Source: Formicarius rufipectus (Eukaryota > Chordata > Aves > Passeriformes > Formicariidae). Taken from it: DNA of 64,000 bases. The stretch's first letter is position 1; every line of letters starts with the position of its first letter. The notes beneath the pieces are model-generated. The model ran no database searches and was not told the origin of the DNA. It saw only the letters and a program-made list of their open reading frames with translations. The stretch spans positions 590,316 through 654,315 of the forward strand of contig VXAU01001334.1 in the NCBI GenBank assembly GCA_013399695.1. The letters run 5' to 3'. The position numbers and the translations under genes are program-made. This document shows positions 1-10,970 of this stretch, in pieces.

Positions 1-170
1 CTCCTCCTTCAATGCATGTTTCTTCTGCTCCAAACAGATTTCTTTAGCACGCATCAATTGCAAAGTTTCCTTAGAAACTGCATATTGAAGCTTTTCCATA
101 CGTTCCACTGCTGCTGCCCATGCTGCCTTACCGAATTTTTTCTGGTCTGCTCGCATTCGATCATACACAG
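1..170 (-). CDS. JMY: JMY exon 4, partial (runs off the left edge)
   Basis: On the minus strand the exon begins at 170, after a strong acceptor (a poly-T run at about 181-192, then CCTTCTGTAG). The first two bases complete the codon left open by exon 3 (G+CT, Ala). The frame then stays open to the window edge for 56 codons, opening VYDRMRADQKKFGKAAWAAA and continuing with a Lys/Glu-rich helical segment (RAKEICLEQKKHALKEE). This matches, from memory, the central coiled-coil region of JMY, a WHAMM-related Arp2/3 activator and WH2-domain actin nucleator that is also a p300/p53 cofactor. The poly-proline and WH2/CA actin-binding C terminus must lie left of the window. WHAMM is the only close paralogue; the near-exact match and the BHMT neighbour favour JMY. 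Confidence 0.95.
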
Positions 171-2152
171 CTACAGAAGGAAAAAAAAAAAAAGGCATGT
201 GGCTTACTTGCCTGCACTTCAGATCGCTACTGACTCTACTGCAGAGACCAAGAACATGTGTGTACCCAAGAGCATACAAAGCTCTCTTCTTCAGGGTACC
301 AAGGTTAAAATCCAAGATGCTCATAAAGCTGTTTGTTGATCATTTTATCACTGTAATTCCGATATTTTTATCGATACGTGATCAGTCTGAATATAAATTA
401 CCTCAACACCTGGCCCACAGGTTCAAAATTCTTGACTTAATAAAAAACTCATTAATGCTACCGTGTGGTCTTAGACTGCATCCCAAATTTTTCTCCACTT
501 CTGTAACCAATTCTAAGCTATGGAAGTCTCCCTTAACAATATTTCTGGTACAGTTAGAAGGTTAAATAGATCTGAAGAGTGAAAAAAATTTAGAATTAAA
601 AAAAAAATTTCATCTTACCCTCAACTGCAATTCTGTAAGAATACTGATATAATTTAAATTTAAATAACATCTAATTTTTAACTCAAAATAAAAAAGTGCT
701 TTCCCTGGTTCAGATTCACTATTCTTGAGCCCCAGACAACATCTAGGCTGACACACATGAGATTTTCACCATTGTCAAAATATAAACAAACCACATGGTA
801 CACTTAGATCTGCAGAGCAAAAACCATGAAAAATCACAGAATCAAAGGTTAGCATTCAGTCTCTATGTGCTAGAAGCTGTTACATGCTGTTGTTAGGTGA
901 TAGGAAACACCTTTATGTTCTCATGCGTTTTTCCTCTGCCATCTGTTACTATTTTGGTATGTAAGACCACCCTGTGGTCAGAAGGAGGCCAAGAAAAACC
1001 CAAAACACAACAAAACAGACAAACAACTGTATACTAAAGGTCTGTAAACAGTCTCCAGGCATTTCTATTTGGACTATTTTCTCCCCACAATCCTGCTGCT
1101 TTACATTAAAAAAGCATGTGAGCAAAACAAGTAAATATACGTGAATATGCATTACCAACTAGTAGCATATCTTATTTGCTGCCTTTGTCATACCAGAAAA
1201 GGAGCAAAGCTGATTAATACTTTCAGAATTTATTCTAATTATGTTAATTCCAATATGTTTTAATCAGTATAGTAACTTTTTCAGAATAAGGTAAGGTTTC
1301 ACATTATCCTTAACTTGGGTTGCCAGTGAAAAGAGTAATTCTGCCATTACTGCCACTCTTGTGGCAGATAGAGCAGTCATATAGGGAGATAACAGGAAAC
1401 TTATCAGTCAAAAGAGGTTTACTCCTACAGCTCATTTATGTGGTTGAGCAATCTCTATCACTAAGGCAAAAAAAGAAAAAAGAGAACCACAGTCAGGCAA
1501 ATTCTGTCACTGGCAGCCCACAGTCAAACTGAAAAAGTGGCATTAAGCTTCATCCTCCTCATCCTTATTACCCTAATAAAATGATTATTTAAGTTAAAAT
1601 GGTACAAGGACGAGAGCACAGATGTATACGGCAAGTCATATGACCCGGTTTTATGGCAGAAGCAATTTTGTAAAACCACCCCATTTTTCAAGCACAAAAA
1701 TGCCCAGGTTATATGAAGAAGCCCATGAAGACTTCTGAACAACAGAGCAGCTTTCACTGAGTAATTAAAACTGAGCTGTTGCTTATTATTCAGAGTTACA
1801 AAAAGAAGTTACTGAAAGACAGGGGAGATATGAAAAAGAAAGTAAGTGAAATAAACACTTACTCTAGGGGTCTCCCTTATCAGTACAGAAAACAGAATCT
1901 GTGCCTTCAAAATCCTTTGCAAGTATGGAGTGCTGCTAATACAATCACATTGAAAAAGTGGCTGTGAAACTTCTATCTAAATTTCTGTTCTGCTCACCTC
2001 TCATGATGTTCTCAACAGGTTTTCTAGTGAAAGGTTCGTTTAGATATAGTAGGAAAAATAAAGAAAAACTACTCACAGTACAACGCAGAACATGGTAAAC
2101 ATTAAATAATTGCATCTTTTATGTGATGGATAAGATGTCAGAAAATAACTAC
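171..2152 (-). other. JMY: JMY intron 3
   Basis: Intron of 1,982 bp between exons 3 and 4, with donor AAAG|GTAGTT at 2153/2152 and acceptor CTGTAG at 176-171. It is AT-rich with short poly-A/T runs. I see no further exon and no recognisable mobile element in it. Confidence 0.85.
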
Positions 2153-2303
2153 CTTTCTGTGTCTTAGCTGTTATTTCAAAGTATTTGACTGTAAGGTCTT
2201 GAATAGAAAGCACCGCCATGTGGGCTTTTTTCTGCCAATCAGCATCTTCTTTTTGCAGACTCTCAATTCTTCTGGGGCCTAGGTAGTCATTCTCTATAGA
2301 GAT
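2153..2303 (-). CDS. JMY: JMY exon 3
   Basis: A 151-nt exon with acceptor TTTATTTTCAG ending at 2304 and donor AAAG|GTAGTT. It encodes 50 full residues plus one base (phase 1), starting ISIENDYLGPRRIESLQKED and ending VKYFEITAKTQK. Its start joins in frame to exon 2 and its last G joins exon 4. The peptide agrees closely with remembered vertebrate JMY and belongs to the conserved WHAMM/JMY central region, predicted helical and coiled-coil. The frame stays open upstream into the intron, but that extension is not coding. Confidence 0.96.
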
Positions 2304-4640
2304 CTGAAAATAAATCAGTCCATAATTAACAACATAGTTAATTGCAGTTATTCTGCCAAGAGCAAACAGTTTCAGGGTAATTAAGGAAAATAAAACAAAA
2401 AGGAGAAAAACTGCCAGAATATCACCACAACTTCTATTCAAGAGTAAAAAAATTCTTGGAAATGCTCCCTTCTCTTGAAAAAGTACATCCACATTTCACA
2501 ACTGGAAAAATAATAAACTTATGGAAGCATCATGTAAGTTTGATTGTCAGCATCTATTAGTTAAGTATTTTATTACCTGCAGATAACAACAATACTTTAC
2601 CCCGACTTTCTTCCAGCCTGGAGTATTTAATACTGAAGAAAATGAATGGTCTTCTGTCAGACCAAATCTGGAAAACTAGGGACGTGTTGACATAGTGATA
2701 AGTAATCATCAATATTTTAGTCATTTTGTTTTGTCATAAATGACTTTTAAAAAAATATTTTCCTAGTACCTATGAGCTTAAATGTTCTTTCATTGCCAAG
2801 ACCAGGACTATTTTGAGATGACAACTGTTTGAAGCCAGTAAAAACCTGGAGTTAGTTAAAAAAAAAACCTAATAAAAACAGACCTTTTTCTCCCAAAACT
2901 GAAAATTTTGACAGACTTTTCCCATACAGACAACATGTATCTTAATAAAAAATGTAAGCCTGTTCATGCTTACTTAATTTTGTCTTAATTTTAAGTCTTA
3001 ATTTTGAATATCTTAATTTACATCAGTCAAGAAGACACCTCACTAGTATAGACAAAACCTCCCAAAAGTGCTCATAACCTTGTATATCCTCAAATATTTC
3101 AACCTGAAGTTCTAATGCCTCAAGTATTAATCTTGATTTCACAAAGCTTCAATCTGGTCTAAAGGAGCTATTCCACTCTATAATTCAATAGCAAACGAAA
3201 GGTTTTTAACTGACTGCTCAGGACCTACCTCTGCACATCCATTTGTCCCATCTCTTAGAGGGATGATTTTTACCAAGCGAAAATAAACAGATGCCTTCTT
3301 AGTACTTGCTCATTTCTTGAAAAATATTTAAAGTAGCCACATATTTTAGACTACTCCTTATATAATTAAAACCCCTTAGGAAAGGCAACAGGCAAAGTAT
3401 AATGCAGGCAAGAGATAAGTGAGTAACAATTTTACTAGATAGGCTGTAACATGTAATTCAATGGAGTATGTATGTACTATGGTTCCCACATGGAGTATTT
3501 AGGAATGGACAGACAGGAGTTTCCAAACAAATGTCAAACTGCATATATGTACACACACCAGTGAATGATGACTGGTGAAATTAATGCTTTCCATTTACAC
3601 AGAACTCTGAACAGCAAGTTCCTCTGAGAAGCTGGATAAAAACCAACACAGTAAAGTGTCTTCCTTTTCTATTCCCTGGTAACAATGAGGTAATTTGACA
3701 CTGAATTGACACAGGATCACTGAGTAAAGTAACTAATGTTGTTAGGCATGAGTTCCAGGAGAGTAAGAGTAAGAAGCCTCAAAGTAATGTTTTCTCATGA
3801 AGTTTTGCCTGCCAAAACATTATTCACAAATGGTACAAGCCAAAGAGATTCATGATTGCATAATACAATTGTATCTTTATTCCCTACAGCAAGTATTTAC
3901 AAGTAGCAAAAAAGGAAAGCATCTTTTCATTAACTACAATCCCAAGTATGCCATCCATACCATTATTCACACTCAAGGTATTCACACAGCAACACACAAA
4001 AATTCCAGTAAGACTTTGTTTTAGCACTATACAGACAAGTCTGCGCATTTACGTGCAACCATAAGCACAGGGTCAAAAAGCTCCTGTAAAGCTGTAGAAA
4101 CTCAGGGAATGCAGAAAGGAAGATCACGGGATTGTAAATACTTTTGAGTACGGACCAGTTCAACCCAGTTACTGGTGTGTCCATTCCCTTTCACTTTATG
4201 CAGTTGTTCACATACTCATTTACATCCAAAGGATGATAAGCAGCATACTCCACAAATCACTGCTGTCTGGAAGGAGGACCCCAAGCAGCTGCATGAACAA
4301 GAACAACCACCACCTTTCCTTAAGGCTGTAGGAATAGTGGCATGCTTAACAGAAGTCTGAAAGGAGCCTCAGAAAGACAGAAGTGTTTCCATAACGCTGC
4401 TTGAGTTGACCAGCCTTCATGCTTACCTCCCACCTACAACAGCTCGTTATCTAGCCAGACAGTCAAACTCTTAGAACTAGTGAGCATGAACGTAAATAGA
4501 TGAAGATTGTACTACAAGACACAATCAAAACACCAAAGGTACAACTAATGTTCACGTTTGGACTCTGCATTCTGCAACTTGGATAGGGGACACACAGAGT
4601 TAACCTCTCTCTGAAACCATGAACCAATGGAGGAGGGGGT

Positions 4641-5218
4641 GTGCTGCTTTCAGCTGGGTTAATTTTCTTCATAGTAGCTGGTATAGGGCTATGTTTTGGA
4701 TTTGTACTGCCAACAGTTTTAGCAACAAAAGGATATTTTAGCTACTGCTGAGTAGTGCTGACACTGAGCCAAGGCCTTTTCTGCTTCTCACCTCACTCCC
4801 CCCAGAGAGGAGACTAAGGGTATATAGAAGCCAGGGACAGAGCCAGGACACTGTACCCAAATGGATTACAGGGAAACACCACACTATATAGGATAGTGCT
4901 CAGCAATAAAGCTAAAGGAAATGGGGAATGTTCAGAGTGATGGCATTTGTCTTCCCAAGTACACTGTTGATGATGGAACCATGCATTCCTGGAGATGCCT
5001 GAGTACCTCCCTGTGCAAGGGAAGCAGTGAATGAATTACCTGATTTGTTTTGCTCATATGCACAGCTTTTGCTTTACCTGTTAAACTGCCTGTATCCCAG
5101 CTCACAAGCTCCCACTTTTACTCTCCGATTCTCTTGCCCCCATCCCACTGAGCAAGTGAGCAGTGAGCAAGTATCTCTGTGGGGCTTAGCTGCCAGTCAT
5201 GGCTAAACTGTGACAGGA
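4641..5218 (+). mobile_element. Solo-LTR-like element of an avian endogenous retrovirus
   Basis: A block of about 575 bp resembling, from memory, a common bird ERV LTR family. It opens with a TG-initiated segment (ctttcagctgggttaatttt) and carries a TATATA at 4885-4890 and an AATAAA at 4905-4910 in the expected promoter region. It continues through the 'gtgatggcatttgtcttccc' segment and ends near 'ctaaactgtgacag'. No gag, pol or env-like frame lies on either side, so it looks like a recombined solo LTR. It is old: I could not find an exact target-site duplication. Edges are approximate and the family name is not asserted. Confidence 0.75.
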
Positions 5219-5659
5219 AGGAGGCTCTCACTGGTACAAAGCGAGCATCAAACCTACAGGTGAAGACAAAATCTAGGTGACAGTGTGGAATAGTCTTTGA
5301 CAGCTGAAAAACACCAACTGCTTTCTTAAAAAAGGTCACTAGCTAGGAGGCAAGGATGAACCTTAAAACATAGTGTTTGTTTCCTTCACTTCTGAAACTG
5401 CTGGGCCACAGTACGACATACACAACCACTCCACATCCATGCCAGCCTGAGACAACTGAGGTTCAAGGCAACAAATTCAGAATGAGAAAGTTCAAGAAAA
5501 GCCACAAGCTGCCAATACTCAGAAGACGCAAGCTTCCAAGCTGATTCCTGGAGTAACAATCCTCAGTCACAGAGATCTTTATCACTCTTTGGATCCATGA
5601 AAGAAAGGATCTAATTTTGGGAAAAGCATAATTGTCAGCAGGAGACCCCAAAATGGTAT

Positions 5660-5974
5660 TCAGTGAATACAGCCTGCACTGCATCGTTGAAGACAGTCCT
5701 TGCTTCCCACCTTTGTTTCTATTAGGTCAATGACTTTCTGAGCAGCAGCAAGTAAGAGCCCTATTTGGTACCTTGAAAGCCGCAGTCTCTTGGCTCTAGC
5801 TGTCGGCTGCTCCCTGCTTTTCACAGCAGGCTTGCAATGTTCCTGCCCAAGCTTGTTTTTCTGGGTTTGCCTGACAATACATGCCCTGTGGCCTCTGAGA
5901 GCCTCTCCACTGACTTGAATGTTCTCCAATGCTCCCCATGGAAAAAGCAATCTCTTCCCATCCAGCCAGTCCAT
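5660..5974 (-). other. Unexplained open frame, probably not a gene
   Basis: A 104-codon minus-strand open frame in a slightly GC-richer patch of JMY intron 2, just downstream of the LTR. The product is basic, with no recognised domain. It has no evident splice sites, and a second frame overlaps it at 5821-6003. More likely chance or old repeat sequence than a gene. Confidence 0.15.
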
Positions 5975-7395
5975 TCCACCTGATTCCTCGATTTAGGAGG
6001 CATTAAAAAAAATAATCTAGTGTAAAAGAAAATAACTTATACCAACCTTTCCAAAGGTAACTACTGTCATTCTCCATCATAACCAAAACCAAAATAACTG
6101 TGACAGTCTAAAAGGTAAAGAGCATGCAAGCAGCTACTTTCAGCCATATACTTCGCATACTCAGGGGAAACACATGAAAAAGAGACAGTCATACTGCAAG
6201 TGCAAATACTGACAATCACTAATCACTCAACAGAAAAATTATCAGTTCTCAAATGCAACTTGCCTAGAGAATTATTATAATCTACCAGTCATTAATTACA
6301 TTTATGCTTGTCATCCTTTCAGAGCAGGACAGAATCTCCATAAAAAAAACAGAGTTGTACAACTGAGACATAGTGGTAAAATATATATGGTCCACCTTGC
6401 AAACTGGTTGCCTGGGCATTATCTCCCAGTCCAGCAAAGTACTTCTACAGCAAATATCCATTAAATCAAAATATTCAATTTAAATAATACAATTTGTGTA
6501 TTTGTACAGAAGATAGAAAATATTTAGACTATGTGTTAACATAGGAACAGGAAAGTAAGCCTATGGAGAAAAAAAGGTAGTTTAACCAAGAAAACCATTG
6601 CTGTAAGAGCGAGAAAAGTTGGTGAGGAAAGACAGGGAAGTTGCAGTTTATGAAGGATATATGGCCAGTTTTCTCCCCACCTACAAACACCTTCATGACA
6701 GAAGTGACCACTTTCTCAATTTATCCTAGTTAAGAATTTAAAAAGGAAAAGAGAATCATATGCATCATTAAATAGCATCATGAACAGGGCTCATGAGTTG
6801 TGAAGACTTTGTTTTCTATATTCTCTTCAATAATTACTCCCCTTGATGTAAGTCACTAACTCTCATTATGAAATTAAAGGAAGCCCCTATGTGCTTCTGC
6901 ATTCCATTATTGTTTGCAAAGTATGCATAACATGTTTGTGCTTTATTTTGCTCACCTTTATGACGCAAGCATTTTCAGTTTTAACAGTTCATGAAAGAGC
7001 AGAGGTTATTTTAGAGATCAAACAAATCCAATTTTTAAACTACTATCCATGCTAGACATGACTAAGAGAAGACAACAAAGAATTGAAAAGGACAGAGCCA
7101 AGAAAAACTAAAAAGTGCTGTCAACTAATTGACCCTTCTTGTAATCTTATGTATCTACTTTTGATTCAGTATAAATTTGAGCTAAAAATTAAGAAGCTCT
7201 AACATAGCTTAAGCTTTTTCCTAACCTAAAAGGTGTTTCAGTCACCTAACATTTTTTCAAACTGAGCTTTTGGCCTGGAATTCCTCATTTGGACTCAAAG
7301 TTGTGGAGAAAGCACGGTCTAACAACAAAATCTTTTTTATCTGACAACTACACCATATAGCCAAATCCACAGTTTCTGTTCTAGTAATCACCTTC

Positions 7396-7478
7396 TAAAA
7401 AAACCAAAGAAACAAACAAACCCCCCAAAAAACAATCAAATGAAAAAAAATAAAAACAAAACAAACAAACAAACAAAC
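7396..7478. repeat. A/C-rich simple repeat with (CAAA)n core
   Basis: Low-complexity run including five consecutive aaac units near 7457-7478. Confidence 0.85.
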
Positions 7479-10022
7479 CTACAAAACCATTACAGCTATT
7501 CTTCCTCAAAACCCCCTTATATTCTCTTTGAGAGGAATTCAAGCTTCACAGTAAAATTGGCTGATTTCTCCTCCCCACTGCCGATTATGAAATTTGCTTT
7601 TGAATACTTTCATGTTTTGTAAGCTTTACTTCAGATGATGCTTTGCTTTGAAACAAAGAAAATTATGACAGCTTTCACAAAAGTGGTTGCCGGAAAGTAC
7701 ACAAGAAGGGACAGAAACAGCAGAAACCATTAAATTCAACACATCACACAAGCAGCTATTTTCATCAACTACTGCTTCAGAATAATGGAAGATAAAAGAA
7801 CAGATTTTTTACACTGTTCTGATATGTTTTTGAAGGAAAACAAATTAATTCTTCAGAGAAAACAAACTGAAAGGAGGTTCCTAAACTAGCCTGTGAGCTA
7901 ATGAGGACAATCAACACAGACAAGACTCTTGTACTGGAATCATTGTCTTCTGGAATAACTTGCAAACTGTTGAGTTTTGAATAGCGTAAAGAAAGCTTAT
8001 GGCAAGAAAATATGAGAAATAGGCCTGCAACTACAAGATACACATGTAGTGCACAGTTTCTAAATTGTGGTCTTTAATACTTCCATTTTCTTTCTGAAGA
8101 ATGGACAAGACTGACAGACTTGGGCCAGGCCACAGAATTGCTTAGGCAGGATATGTCACATCTCTCCAGTCCCCTTTGTTATCCTTCTCCTAGATAGACT
8201 TGTAATAGGGAGAAAAGGATAAAAATGCAAGATAGAACAGCAGGAAAGTTAATTATAAGAACAAAGAAAAATAAGTTGAGGGAGCATTGCAGACAGCAGA
8301 AGCAGTACACAAAAAGGAAATGGCTTCATACTTACATGAGCATTTCAGCTCAAAGGCTCAGCTACCTTCCTTCAACACCTTCCAGAAGGTCAAACAACAA
8401 ATTCCAACCACAGCATGATAAATATAGGACCCAGAAAGCCTGCATTTCAGTTTCATCATCCAGTCAGGGACTTCACAGAGTTAGTCTTACCGGTATTTAA
8501 TTTAACTTTGCTCCCTTAACTATTGTGTTAATAACACAAACACATCAGTATTTTCCAAAATATAATTCCCTAGATACACTCCTAAATATAATAAGTGAAA
8601 GCACTTAGCTGTAAAAAGGGCTTTAGCATTTTACTGGTTTTACCCAATGGAATACTGATATGAATTTTAATGTTTATATATATACAAGGCAACTTAGACT
8701 GGATGGTACATTCCTTAAAAAATCAGGCACTGGGAGTAACAGTACAAACTACAGAGGTTTTGATTATCTTACAACATAAGGAGAACAACATACACAATTC
8801 AGTAAAGACAATAATGGAAGTAACAAATTTAAAAGCAATCAAGATGCTAGGACATACAGAAAGAAGACTGAAACAACAATGTCATCATACTTCAAAGTGC
8901 AGTGGTGAATGTTTCTTCCAGAACTATGGAGCATGCTGAAAAATTCAGTAGTCAGAAGTGAAAAATCATTTAATATTTCAGTTGTGGCAAGAGTAAGAGG
9001 AATGACTAGGCTTATTCAATTAGTTTTTCTTTCCCCAGACACATAAGAGTGTATAAAAAGGAGCATTGAAAACACTAAGTTACAGTATTTAATATGGGCA
9101 ATTGACAGAATTAAGGCTGACCTGTGCACCCTGTGATATGCCTTCCTTATTTATGCATCCATATATCATAAAACCTTTATTTACATTTCCGTTTCACTCA
9201 CTGAGCCCCAAACTAAAAAGGAGTTCATTCTCAATAAGGAACCTTTATTTTGTTAAAAAAATATTTTTAATAAGGTATGTTCTACTAGTTATTTGAAAAG
9301 TCAACTTGAGTGCTAAAGCAAATGGGCTTGAAGGTTTCCAGACATTCTAGATACTGTTTGTGCATTAAAACAATGGATGGGGTTTTAAATCATGTTAAAA
9401 ACCTCTCAATATACACAATCGAAAAAATGTTAAGCACATATATCAAATGGTTGTCAAAATATGGCTGACAATTTTACATACAGATATACTGAAAAAAGGA
9501 AAACAATGGTATGTGTATTAGACAAGAAAAAATTGGATTAAACACATACAAATAACCATGAACATAGATACTGACAATAACTCTAACAAACGTCAAATGA
9601 AGACCTACAAGTGTCAGTATAAAGTCAGCAAATATGCTGAAGCTGACAAAAATAATTTTTTTTAGAGCTCTACTGAAAACAAAGTACAACATTTCAAACC
9701 TACTTACAGACTTAGGTTGCATGGACTTTCAAAATTTAGACTTTCATCAAGTTTTTCAGTCTTTGAAGTTCTTTAGTCCCTTTCCTTGACCATCATAGAC
9801 TGAATAAGATTGCATCAAAGCCTCCTCTGTCATTTTTTCCTTTTTCCCTACTTCCAATACTGAAAAAAAAAATAGTCATACATCACTATTTTTCACCCTC
9901 CTTGACTCCAGTCCTCAAGGACACACAGCTGAGCATTTTCTGCATGTATAACAGCTTTTCAAAGTTTCAACAAGATGCCTTTTAGAATGGACACACTGAT
10001 TGTGCATCTTTCTGCACCACTT

Positions 10023-10034
10023 TCCTCTATTACT
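10023..10034. repeat. Left target-site duplication of the SINE
   Basis: tcctctattact, identical to 10276-10287 on the other side of the SINE. Confidence 0.92.
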
Positions 10035-10275
10035 GTTGTTGTTGGCTGGACTTCGCGAACGAAGATTTTGGGATAAGCCTGCGCAATGGATTTTTTAGGT
10101 GAGGCCCAGTGTGCGCGGGACTGGCCCCACCCCCTTTACTCCTGAGGTTCATTTTGCCACAGCCGAGCAGCTTGGATGGTGACAGTGAGTTCCTCGGGAT
10201 TCGAACCGGCGTCCTCAGAGGAGGAGCCAGCTCCACAGGCGGTGACTTACACCATTCGGCCAACGCCCGCCGCGC
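10035..10275 (-). mobile_element. tRNA-derived SINE, young insertion
   Basis: A 241-bp retroposon on the minus strand inside JMY intron 2. Near its 5' end it has an intact RNA polymerase III promoter: A box TGGCCGAATGG (10252-10262) and B box GGTTCGAATCC (10197-10207), 44 nt apart, fitting a tRNA with a long variable arm (Leu/Ser type). The 3' part is not tRNA-like. It contains a perfect hairpin, CTTCG-TTCG-CGAAG (10051-10064), and ends in CCAACAACAAC, a short (CAA)n tail. The whole is bracketed by perfect 12-bp direct repeats. Head, body, short-repeat tail and duplication together are diagnostic of LINE-driven SINE insertion. I see no CR1-like 3' octamer, so an RTE-type or other partner LINE is more likely than CR1. 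The block is CpG- and GC-rich against its AT-rich surroundings, consistent with recent arrival. Confidence 0.9.
10197..10262 (-). promoter_or_regulatory. Pol III internal promoter (A and B boxes) of the SINE
   Basis: A box at 10252-10262 and B box at 10197-10207, both matching type-2 pol III consensus (TRGCNNARYNGG-like and GGTTCGANTCC). B is perfect. Confidence 0.85.
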
Positions 10276-10287
10276 TCCTCTATTACT
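10276..10287. repeat. Right target-site duplication of the SINE
   Basis: Exact copy of 10023-10034. No mismatch in 12 bases. Confidence 0.92.
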
Positions 10288-10821
10288 AGCAGTTGAGGAA
10301 AAAACCCAACTAAGACACAAGATACGGATACACTGATAACTCATAACTTCTGTTACTAAACAGCTTAATGACTTCCTGAGCTGAATCATTAATTGCCACC
10401 GATGACTCTGTCTCCTTCTTGAACACATCTATACTTTGTGTCCATAGCTAAAGCGTGGAAATTATGCTCAGCTGCACTAAGAGTTTGTTATTCCTTCATT
10501 TGCAGGCTGTTTTAAAGTTCATTGTGGGACTCCTATTTGGTTTTTATAGTACAAGAAAGAGTGAAGAAACCATCCAAAATTTTCTTCCCCTCAAGATTAA
10601 AGATTTATCCATCTCTTTCTTATCTTAGATGAATCACATCATTTCCAAACGAAGGTAATCTGATTCATTTCCTCTGGTCTTGCACGGTGGATGTTTACAG
10701 GGAAACATTCTTACTGTCCATACTGTAACTATTCTAATGCTACAGTGTGTTTTTTGGAGGGAGTAACTAAAACTGTAACATTCAATAAGCCAGTATATCA
10801 TGGATATATATCAAAGTGTGC

Positions 10822-10970
10822 TGTTTTGTCTTTTGTTTGTTTTTTTGTTTTTTTTTTTTTTTGTTTGTTTTTGTTTTTGTTTTGTTTTGTTGCTTGTTTG
10901 TTTGTTTGTGTTTTGTTTTGTTTTGGTGGGGGGTTTTTTTGTTTTGTTTTGGTTTTGTTTTGTTTTTTTA
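10822..10970. repeat. (TTTTG)n / T-G rich simple repeat
   Basis: About 150 bases made almost only of T and G, built from TTTTG and TTTG units with a short C-containing interruption. Open frames across it on both strands are artefacts of composition. Confidence 0.9.

Noticed and set aside
2073..2492. A 139-codon gene with hydrophobic segments
   Set aside because: Only 2,153-2,303 is exon. The hydrophobic parts come from T-rich intron.
7396..7478. CRISPR-like or tandem regulatory array
   Set aside because: Plain A/C microsatellite; nothing spacer-like, and the genome is vertebrate.
10197..10275. A functional tRNA gene
   Set aside because: A and B boxes are intact, but the sequence continues into a SINE 3' body and a tail with a target duplication, and I could not draw a full cloverleaf with a matched acceptor stem.
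10030..10428. A 132-codon minus-strand protein
   Set aside because: It covers the SINE and its flank. The SINE is transcribed by pol III and is non-coding.
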